Assembly (NCBI GenBank): GCA_040220895.1
Contig: JAVJVY010000017.1
Coordinates: 62,001-126,000 of the forward strand
Source: UBA11591 sp040220895
GTDB taxonomy: Bacteria > Bacteroidota > Bacteroidia > Flavobacteriales_E > Vicingaceae
Length of the DNA stretch: 64,000 bases
Direction: 5' to 3'
The position numbers and the translations under genes are program-made. The notes below the pieces were generated by a model, which saw nothing but the letters and a program-made list of their open reading frames with translations, was not told the origin of the DNA and searched no databases. This document shows positions 52,555-62,100 of the stretch, piece by piece (within the stretch, counting starts at the first letter, position 1; the number at the start of each line of letters is the position of its first letter).

Positions 52555-53248
52555 AGATCATTCCAAGAAGGCGCTTCATGCCCGAAGTGGCATTCTCCTT
52601 TAACCACGTAACGTCCAGCCCCCTTGGGATCAAAGGGTCACCAGGGTCGATCACATAGATCGGGCAAGATGTTCTGGTATGATAAACAAGGGCCGCGGCC
52701 GGATAAACGTTTAGTGATGTGCCTACCACGATCATGACGTCTGCCTTTCCCACCATCTCTTGAGCGGGTAACATCATGGGAACCTCTTCTCCAAACCAGA
52801 CCACATGGGGTCTCAATTGGCTTCCCAATTCACATTTATCGCCCCACTCAATGCTTTCTTTTTGCAGTTCGTAAAGCAATTCGGGGTTTAGTGTACTCTT
52901 GGCTTTTCTGATTTCTCCGTGTAAATGCAGCACTTTTTTACTGCCAGCTCGTTCGTGCAGGTCATCAATGTTTTGTGTGACAACCTGAACGTCAAATCGT
53001 TTCTCTAAATCCACGATCGCCAAATGTGCCGGGTTTGGCTCGGCCTTCAACACCTGTTTTCGTCGGGCATTGTAAAACTCCAGAACAACCTTAGGTTGCC
53101 TTAGCCAAGCTTCTGGTGTGGCGACATCCATGATGTCGTATTCTTCCCAAAGCCCGTCACTGTCCCTGAAAGTCTTAATGCCACTTTCGGCACTTACACC
53201 TGCGCCTGTGAAAACGAGAAGTTTTTTCAATGCAATGATCTTTCCCAT
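52553..53248 (-). CDS. cobB: NAD-dependent protein deacylase, zinc-less class III sirtuin
   Basis: A 231-residue Sir2 protein removing acyl groups from lysines with NAD. GAGVS (15-19), TQNID (91-95) and catalytic His110 (LHLHGE) are intact, plus GTSLNVYPAA near the C-terminus. Tyr59 and Arg62 (FYNARR) match the Y-x-x-R of SIRT5-type enzymes that prefer succinyl or malonyl groups. The zinc-binding CxxC...CxxC module between His110 and the VVWFGE motif is missing: only Cys139 is present. The stretch is also short. Activity is inferred; it converges on the T9SS Omp28 gene. Confidence 0.92.
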   Translation of the reverse strand: MGKIIALKKLLVFTGAGVSAESGIKTFRDSDGLWEEYDIMDVATPEAWLRQPKVVLEFYNARRKQVLKAEPNPAHLAIVDLEKRFDVQVVTQNIDDLHERAGSKKVLHLHGEIRKAKSTLNPELLYELQKESIEWGDKCELGSQLRPHVVWFGEEVPMMLPAQEMVGKADVMIVVGTSLNVYPAAALVYHTRTSCPIYVIDPGDPLIPRGLDVTWLKENATSGMKRLLGMI

Positions 53249-53310
53249 TCAAGATAATATTTTTAATATGACTTCCAATATGATTACATTTATCGTCCTT
53301 TATTCATACC

Positions 53311-55593
53311 ATGAAAACATCCCGACTTAAGCGGGAAGCGCTTGAATACCATGAGAATGGTCGTCCCGGAAAAATTGAGATCCGACCGACTAAACCTTAT
53401 TCGTCACAGCGTGACTTGTCGCTTGCATACTCTCCCGGCGTAGCTGAACCTTGCCTTGAAATTCAAAAAGATCCCGCCAATGCGTACCGTTACACAGGGA
53501 AGGGAAACTTAGTAGCAGTCATTTCAAACGGAACGGCAGTTTTAGGTCTTGGAAATATTGGAGCCTTAGCTTCCAAGCCCGTGATGGAAGGCAAAGCACT
53601 TCTCTTTAAAGTTTTTGCTGACATCGATGTATTCGACATAGAAATAAATGCCAAAGATGTAAACGATTTTGTCAATACAGTAAAAAACATCGCTCCGACA
53701 TTTGGAGGAATTAACCTGGAAGACATCAAGGCGCCTGAATCATTTGAAATAGAACGGCGACTCATTGAAGAGCTCGATATTCCTGTGATGCATGACGATC
53801 AACACGGAACGGCCATCATAGCCAGTGCAGCCCTGACAAATGCCCTTGAATTAGCAGGCAAGAAGCTTTCAAAAGTTAAAATTGTTGTCAATGGAGCAGG
53901 TGCCGCCGCATTGGCTTGTGCCAAGTTATTTGTTTCCCTTGGAGCCAAGGAGAAACATATTTTCATGTTCGACAGCAAAGGATTGATCACTGCAGACAGG
54001 GGCGGATTAAGCAAAGATAAAGCTATGTTTGCCCAGGACGTTAAATCAATAAACTTACTCAATTGCCTGAAGGGTGCAGACGTGTTTCTGGGCCTTTCAA
54101 AAGGTGGAATATTGAATAAAAAGATGATTCAGGGAATGGCCGATGACCCCATTGTGTTTGCCCTGGCCAATCCCGACCCTGAGATCCCGTATAAAGATGC
54201 CAAAGCTTCCAGGCCGGACGCAATAGTGGCAACCGGAAGATCGGACACACCAAATCAGGTCAATAATGTGCTGGGCTTCCCTTTTATTTTCAGAGGCGCA
54301 CTCGACGTAAGGGCAACTACCATTAATGAAGCCATGAAACTGGCTGCGGTCAAAGCCATTGCGGACATAGCCAAGGAACGGGTTCCCGAGGTGGTAAATG
54401 CCGCTTACCGATCTAAAAACCTCATTTTTGGAAGGGAATTCATAATTCCTAAACCACTGGATCCTAGGTTAATAACAAGAATTGCCCCGGCTGTGGCAAG
54501 AGCTGCGATGGATTCCGGTGTCGCTAAACAACCCATTCTTGATTGGGAAATGTATGAACGCGAATTAAGCGACAGATTGGGTTTAGATAATAAGTTTATC
54601 AGAGGCATTACTCAACGCGCCAAATCAGATAGTTTGCAACGAGTAGTATTTGCTGAAGCTGACACCTATAAAATATTGAAAGCGGCACAGATAGTGCATG
54701 ATGATGGTATTGCGATTCCAATCTTACTGGGGAATAAAAAGACCATAGCCAAATTGATCAAAGAGAATCGTTTGGATCTTGAAGGCATTGAAATAATAGA
54801 CCCAAAACAAGACGATCAGGAAGAAAGGCGCAGGGAATTTGGTGAAATCCTGTTCAAGAAAAGAAAAAGAAAAGGTTACACCCTTTATGAAGCCATCGAA
54901 GCTATGCGCGGCCGTTCTTACTACGGAAACATGATGGTTGAAGTTGGACAGGCCGATGCCTTTATTTCGGGCTTGACCAGAAATTATCCAACAGCCATTC
55001 GACCGGCCCTCGAGATAATAGGGAAGGAGGAAGGAGTAAGGAGAATTGCGGGGATGCACATTATTTGGACCAAGAAAGGAGGTCCATTCTTTTTTGCGGA
55101 TACCACAGTGAACATTGACCCTTCTGCCCAAGACCTTGTTGACATTGCAGTTTTGGTTGATCGCAGCGTACGCCGATTCAGGTTAGAACCTAAGATTGCC
55201 ATGCTTTCATATTCAAACTTTGGTTCGGTATTTTCAGATGAATCGAAAAAAATCGGCTCAGCTATTTCCATTTTGCATAAACAGCATCCCGAAGTAGTTG
55301 TTGAAGGTGAGATTCAAGCAAATTTTGCCCTTGACCAGGAACTTCGCAATGAGGTATTCCCTTTTAATGAATTGGCCGAACATAAGACCAATACACTGAT
55401 ATTTCCAAACCTGACCGCAGGGAACATAGCATACAAGCTGATCAATGAACTCGGTGAGGCAGAAATGATCGGCCCCATCCTGCTTGGACTCAATAAGCCG
55501 GTACACATTTTACAAATGGGAAGTTCGGTCAGAGAAATCGTAAATATGGTGACCCTGGCCGTGGCCGATGCCCAAACAAGAAAAGAATCATGA
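53311..55593 (+). CDS. maeB: NADP-dependent malic enzyme, MaeB fusion type
   Basis: Decarboxylates malate to pyruvate with NADP reduction. The 760 residues join an N-terminal malic enzyme domain (YSPGVAEPC, DDQHGTA, VVNGAGAAALACAK, ALANPDPEI) and, from about 430, a C-terminal phosphotransacetylase-like domain (VVFAEADTYKIL, GNMMVEVGQADAFISGLTR) that in MaeB acts as a regulatory part rather than an acyltransferase. Both are complete. The stop overlaps ruvA (ATGA). A TACATTTA box 26 bp upstream resembles a weak -7 element. Confidence 0.96.
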   Translation: MKTSRLKREALEYHENGRPGKIEIRPTKPYSSQRDLSLAYSPGVAEPCLEIQKDPANAYRYTGKGNLVAVISNGTAVLGLGNIGALASKPVMEGKALLFKVFADIDVFDIEINAKDVNDFVNTVKNIAPTFGGINLEDIKAPESFEIERRLIEELDIPVMHDDQHGTAIIASAALTNALELAGKKLSKVKIVVNGAGAAALACAKLFVSLGAKEKHIFMFDSKGLITADRGGLSKDKAMFAQDVKSINLLNCLKGADVFLGLSKGGILNKKMIQGMADDPIVFALANPDPEIPYKDAKASRPDAIVATGRSDTPNQVNNVLGFPFIFRGALDVRATTINEAMKLAAVKAIADIAKERVPEVVNAAYRSKNLIFGREFIIPKPLDPRLITRIAPAVARAAMDSGVAKQPILDWEMYERELSDRLGLDNKFIRGITQRAKSDSLQRVVFAEADTYKILKAAQIVHDDGIAIPILLGNKKTIAKLIKENRLDLEGIEIIDPKQDDQEERRREFGEILFKKRKRKGYTLYEAIEAMRGRSYYGNMMVEVGQADAFISGLTRNYPTAIRPALEIIGKEEGVRRIAGMHIIWTKKGGPFFFADTTVNIDPSAQDLVDIAVLVDRSVRRFRLEPKIAMLSYSNFGSVFSDESKKIGSAISILHKQHPEVVVEGEIQANFALDQELRNEVFPFNELAEHKTNTLIFPNLTAGNIAYKLINELGEAEMIGPILLGLNKPVHILQMGSSVREIVNMVTLAVADAQTRKES

Positions 55594-56171
55594 TTGCACG
55601 AATAGAAGGAAAGCTTGTTGAAAAGAATCCGGCATACGTTATCATTGATTGCCATGGAGTAGGTTATCAATTGAACATTAGTTTGCACACCTATTCAGCT
55701 TTGCCAAATACAGGCAATGCCATTCTACATGTTCAGCAGATCATTCGCGATGATGCTCATTTGCTCTATGGTTTTCACAGCAAGGCGGAAAAGGACATAT
55801 TCAACCTGTTGATCTCTGTTTCAGGTGTAGGTGCCTCTTCGGCAAATTTGATATTGTCTGCCATGGGCCCAGAAGAAGTTCAGGAATCCATTGTTCATGG
55901 TGATGTGGGGGCTCTCAAAGGAGTAAAGGGCATCGGAAATAAAACTGCTGAACGCATCATAGTCGATCTGCGTGATAAACTGAATAAGGATGCAATTACC
56001 GATATTTCGCCGGGGACGGGCAATAGCCTGAGGAATGAAGCGTTATCAGCATTGGTGATGCTGGGTTACAATAAAGCTGTTGCCGAAAAAAGTTTGCTGA
56101 GGGTAATGAAAGACAACAGCGAGCTTTCTTCTGCAGAGCAATTGGTTAAGGCAGTTCTAAAGGGAATTTAA
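55590..56171 (+). CDS. ruvA: Holliday junction branch migration protein RuvA
   Basis: Binds four-way junctions and directs the RuvB motor. The 193 residues have the N-terminal OB fold (MIARIEGKLVEKNPAYVIID), the acidic-pin domain with two helix-hairpin-helix motifs (LLISVSGVGASSANLIL; GVKGIGNKTAERIIVDLRDK) and the C-terminal RuvB-binding domain (ALSALVMLGYNKAVAEKSL). The start shares bases with the maeB stop. It is 22 bp upstream of sprA. Confidence 0.97.
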   Translation: MIARIEGKLVEKNPAYVIIDCHGVGYQLNISLHTYSALPNTGNAILHVQQIIRDDAHLLYGFHSKAEKDIFNLLISVSGVGASSANLILSAMGPEEVQESIVHGDVGALKGVKGIGNKTAERIIVDLRDKLNKDAITDISPGTGNSLRNEALSALVMLGYNKAVAEKSLLRVMKDNSELSSAEQLVKAVLKGI

Positions 56172-56193
56172 CACCGGAAATTTTCTGAATTTG

Positions 56194-59100
56194 ATGAATC
56201 TATTGACATTCAGCTCACTGCTGAGACGTTTGAGGCGTTGCCCATCGGGCGGTGTTTTGATTGTCCTTTTGTGGTTTACTTTGAGTCAATCGGTTCAGGC
56301 ACAAGGCACGGATGTCAATGAAGATGACAGCACTGAAACCGAACTCCTTTTCCCATTTAAAGATAACTCCAACGAAGGACGTCCGGGGGGAACTCAAAAC
56401 GGAATGTATCTGAAAGAACCTTCAAACATAAAGGGGCAGTTCGTTTACGATCCCACCACCGATTCTTACATCTATGTTCAGAAAATGGGCGACATGGATT
56501 ACCGTAGTCCGGCATCGATGAGTCTGGAAGAATACCTCGAGTACGATCTAAAAAAAAATGAACGAGAGTTTTTCAGGGAGAAGTCCAGAGAAGTGGACAA
56601 GAGCACGGGAGCGGGCTTTCGTCCAAAACTCTATGTGGAAGGAAAGGCATTTGACCGAATTTTTGGAGGTAATACCATAGATATCAGACCCCAGGGTTCT
56701 GCCGAGGTTTCGTTTGGCTTAAATACCACCCGGCGAGACAATCCCGCCATTCCCGAGAATCAGCGCCGAACGACCAATTTTGATTTCGATGAAAAGATTC
56801 AATTGAATGTGGTAGGTAGCATTGGTGATAAATTGAAGATATCAACGAGTTACAATACAGAAGCCACCTTTGATTTTGAAAACCAAACCAAGATCGAATA
56901 TACAGGCTATGAAGATGAGATCATCCAGAAAATTGAATTGGGGAATGTTGCACTTCCTCTGCGTAGCTCACTTATTCAAGGCTCGCAGACGCTTTTCGGC
57001 GTAAAGACTGAATTAAAGTTCGGTAGGATGCGTGTAACCTCAATTTTCAGTCAGGAAAAAGGGGAGCGAAAAGAAGTAAATGTAAGCGGGGGTTCACAGA
57101 CATCGGATTTTGAATTATCTGCCTCGGATTACGAGGACAATCAGCACTACTTCCTTGGACACTACTTCAGGGACAGATACAACAGAGCCCTGAGTGATCT
57201 TCCAAATGTCATTTCCGCATTCAGGATCATAAAAGCCGAGGTTTGGGTGACCCAGGCGGGAGGTCAGATCGAGAATGCCCGAAATGTGATCGCCTTCACA
57301 GATCTTGGGGAAAGCCGCCGCGATGTTACTCGCACTGGACCCCCTTTCCGCGCCACTGGACGTGACATCGCAGATAACTTTGAATCGAACAACCTTTACA
57401 CCATACTGACCAGTACTGATGCATCTCCCCTAACGTCATCTCAACAACAGACCATTCGCGGATTTTCAGGAGCGAAAGACGTTCTTGAAAACACACTTGG
57501 AATGGTTCCAGCAAGGGATTTTGAAGCCTTTGAAGGGGTACGGCTGAATCAAACCGAATTCAATTTGAATGAACAGTTGGGTTATATATCATTGAACCGG
57601 AAAATGGACCCGCAAGACATCCTTGGAGTGGCCTATGAGTATATCCTGAATGACCGTACCTACCGGGTAGGGGAATTGAGTAACAATGCCGGAGAGATAC
57701 AGGATGCCATTTATGTTAAGCTGTTAAAATCAACCTTGACGAATACCGACATCCCACTATGGGATTTGATGATGAAAAACGTTTATTACCTGAATGCTTT
57801 TGGAATTTCGCGCGAGGACTTTCGTTTCGAAATCTGGTACCTCGATTCGGACGTCGGTGTCGAACTTCCGTTTATTGCTGAAGGCCCAATCAAGAATCAA
57901 TTATTGATTCAGGTGACCGAACTCGATAACCTGGATTACTACAATGCCAAGCAAGAAGACGGGGAATTTGATTACGTGGAGGGAATCACCATACGACCTG
58001 ACAAAGGCCGGGTATACTTTCCGGTGGTAGAACCATTCGGCTCACACCTTCGCAAGCGCCTTGTAGATCCTGACCTTGGTGATAAATACGCCTTTGACTC
58101 CCTGTATTCCACCATAAAGGCCTTGGCCGAGCTCGACGCAAACAAGAATCGATTTTATATCAAGGGCTCGTACAAGTCGAGTTCGGGTTCGGAAATTCGG
58201 TTGAATTCCTTTAATATCCCTCAGGGATCTGTGGTAGTTACAGCCGGAGGTGTCAGGTTGACGGAAAACGTAGATTACAGCGTTAATTACAGTTTTGGAA
58301 CAGTAACCATCCTAAACCAAGGGCTGTTGAATTCTAACACGCCCATTAAAGTTTCTCTGGAAAGTAATTCACTTTTTAACATACAAACCAAAACCTTGTT
58401 GGGGACAAGGGTTGACTACGACATTGACGAGAATACCAAGGTGGGTGGTACGGTGCTAAACCTGACCGAGCGCCCACTCACCAATAAGGTGAATATCGGT
58501 GACGAAGCCATTTCCAATACCATCGTTGGAGTAGATGGATCGTATTCCATGGAAGCGCCAATACTGACTAAAATAGCAGATGCCCTGCCACTATTCGATA
58601 CCAAAGAAAAATCAAGGGTGAATACTACAGCAGAATTCGCCTATTTGATTCCCGGTAACAGCCGGGCCATAACGAAAGAAGGGGTTGCATATATTGACGA
58701 TTTTGAAGGGAGTCAATCGCAGATTGATGTGAAGCAGGTTTTTAACTGGCGACTGGCCAGCACACCGAGGGGACAGCCACAGGAATTTCCCGAAACACAG
58801 GGCCCGGGAAATAATACGCGGTATGGATTTAACAGAGCTAAATTGGCCTGGTATGTGATAGACCCCTTGTTTTTTAATCCTGACGACGCTCGGCTTCCCG
58901 ATAACATTACACCCGAAATGCAGGCTAATGCCTACACGAAAGAGGTTCAGCAGAACGACATTTTTCCTTTGAAGTCTTTTGATCAGACCCTGATCGGAAA
59001 TATACCCGTGCTGGATCTGGCCTATTATCCCAAAGAAAGGGGTCAATACAATTTTGACACTCCCCTGGGTGAGCCCGGTATCTCGGATGGTTTGGAATCT

Positions 59101-62100
59101 GATGGTAGTTTAAGGAATCCTCAATCCCGCTGGGGTGGATTGATGCGCGATATGACTACCACCGACTTTGAAGAATCCAACATCGAGTTTTTACAGTTTT
59201 GGGTGCTGGATCCTTTTATCGATCAGGATTACTCAGATGTTTTTGGAGGAGTCCAGCCTCCTACAGGTGGTGATCTTTATTTCAACTTCGGTGAAGTGAG
59301 TGAGGACATTTTGAGGGACGACCGAAAGAGCTACGAGAACGGATTTCCCTATCCGGGCAATGATTCCCCCATTGATTCAACTGCCTGGGGAAGGGTTCCC
59401 ACCAACAAAGTAATTGTTAACGCCTTTGACAACCTGCCCGAAGCGAGGCCTTTTCAGGACATTGGGCTTGATGGTTTGAACGACCAGGACGAAGCAACAT
59501 TTCACAGCGATTTTGTGACTTCTATTCAAGGCCTCGATCCCACTGCTGTGCAGCAAATATTGCAGGATCCCGCCGCCGATAACTTCAGGTATTTCAGAGA
59601 TGCCAGTGATTCCAGAAATGAAAACATTGCCCAGCGTTACAAAGACTACAATGGATTAGAAGGAAACTCACCTGTAAGTACGGGTGATTTCGCGGCTTCT
59701 TCAACCACTCTGCCCGACATCGAAGACATTAATCGCGACAATACTTCCAGTTCAAACGAGGCCTATTACCAGTATCGCATCCCTGTCAATCGCGGAGTAT
59801 TTACCCCAAGCAATGTTGGAAATGACTACATAACAAACGTAGTAGAAACGCCGGAAGGACATAATTGGTACCAATTTAAAATACCGCTGCGCAACCCCGA
59901 TCAGGTGATCGGCGAGATCAAGGATTTTAAGGCAATCCGGTTTATGCGAATGTACATGAAGGGCTTTGATGCTCCTGTCATATTGCGTTTCGCAAGAATG
60001 GACTTGATCAGGGGTGAATGGAGGCGTTATTTTGGTGACCTGCGTGAAGACGGTGAATATATTCAAGGCGAAGAAGACGATACCCGATTCGAATTAAACG
60101 CCGTGAACATCGAGGAAAATTCCAGCAGAGAGCCAGTCAACTATGTCTTACCTCCTGGTATTGAGCGCGAGATCGACTTTGGGACATCGAATCTTCAGCA
60201 ATTAAACGAACAGTCCCTGTCGCTCAGGGCGTGTGAATTAAACGACGGTTCTTCCAGGGCGGCATTTAGAAACATGGGTCTGGATATCAGGCAATACAAG
60301 CGCCTTAAAATGTATGTCCACCTCGAAGACGGAACGTCCGAACAATACCTCTCAGACAATAGATTAAAATTCGGTGACATTACTGTCATATTACGTATGG
60401 GTGCGGATTTTGAGAATAACTACTACGAATACGAAGTTCCACTTGCCCCTTCAGTGTGGGGCGTGAATACCCGAGAAGCAGTGTGGCCGGAATTGAACAA
60501 CATTGATGTTGCACTCGATGAATTCACCGATGTCAAGTTGCGCCGGGATGCGGCCGGCGCGAGTAAAACCGCCATTTATGAGCAACGGGTTAACAACCGG
60601 GTCATTCGGGTGAAAGGGTCGCCAAACATTGCAACCGTCAAAGTTTTAATGGTAGGATTGAAAAACCCGAAGAAAGGCAGTTTGCCGGGTTTTGACGACG
60701 ATGGTCGTTCCAAATGTGCCGAAGTCTGGGTGAATGAATTGCGTGTTTCTGACTTCAATAACAGCGGTGGTTGGGCGACCACGGCATCGGTCAAGGCCAA
60801 TTTGGCCGATCTGGCGACCATGTCTCTGGGGGCAAATATGAGCACACCTGGTTTTGGGAGCATTAGTCAAAAGTTGAATGAACGCCAACAGGAAACCCGG
60901 CAGTCTTACGACTTTTCGACCAACGTCGAACTTGGAAAGTTCACCCAAGATGCTCTTTCAATTCCAATGTATTTCAGGTTTTCCGAAAGTTGGGTTAAGC
61001 CAAGGTACTTGCCACTGAACCCCGATATCGAAACCGAAGACTTGCAAAATTCAGACTTGTTTACCCAGGAGGAAAAGGATGAGATACTAAAAGCAAACAT
61101 TACTTATCAGAACAATCGAAGTATAAATTTCACCAACGTAAAGGTCAATAACCCGAAGGGAAAAACAAAACAACACATGTACGATATTCAGAACTTCTCA
61201 TTTACCTATTCTTACAACCTGGATAAATTCAGGGACGTTCAATTGGAATACGAGAATAAACGAACCCACCGAGGAAACATCCTCTGGGCTTACAACGCCA
61301 AACCAAAGAACTACCAGCCTTTTCAGCGAGCCAAATGGGCCAAATCGCCCATGATGCGATTGGTGAAGGATTTTAACTTTTACCTTGTTCCCAGGCAGTA
61401 TTCATTCTCGACAACGGTTGATCGGGGGTACAATGAAAAAAAACTCAGGCAAACCAATCCGTTTTATGACCCCAGACCGTATTATAGAAAACGATTCAAT
61501 TGGGACAGAACCTATGGGCTTCGATACGACATTACTAGAGGCCTGAAATTTTCGTATGATGCATCAAACAATGCCTTAATCGAAGAAACCGAAGGGATAG
61601 TGGATAGGGACGACACAAGTTACGGGCGATGGAGAGAAACGGTAATGAAGAGTTTGCGAGAATTTGGAACAAACCTTCGCTACCAGCAAAACTTCACCAT
61701 CGACTATTCCATTCCCATAAACAAGTTCCCGATGACAGATTGGTTGAATCTGAGTACAAGCTACAATGGTGGTTACTACTGGGACCGAGCGGCCATCGGT
61801 TCAGAAACGTACGGTAACGAGATTAGAAACTCGTCTTCGTTGAGGTGGAATTCCAGTTGGAACTTGAACCGACTTTATGGGAAGAATGATTACCTGAAAC
61901 GCTTGGAGGCGAGTGGAAAGGGAAGAAATAAAGGTAAGATACAAAAGCCGAAAGAAAAACAGAAGGAAGGGAAGAAAGAGCCCCCAAAACCACCCGAAAA
62001 TTCCCTGAAACCCGCCGGGAAAAACGACAAGAAGAAAGATGAGAAAAAGAAGGACGACGATAAGTACCGCCCGCTGACGGCGCTGGATTACATTGCCAAA

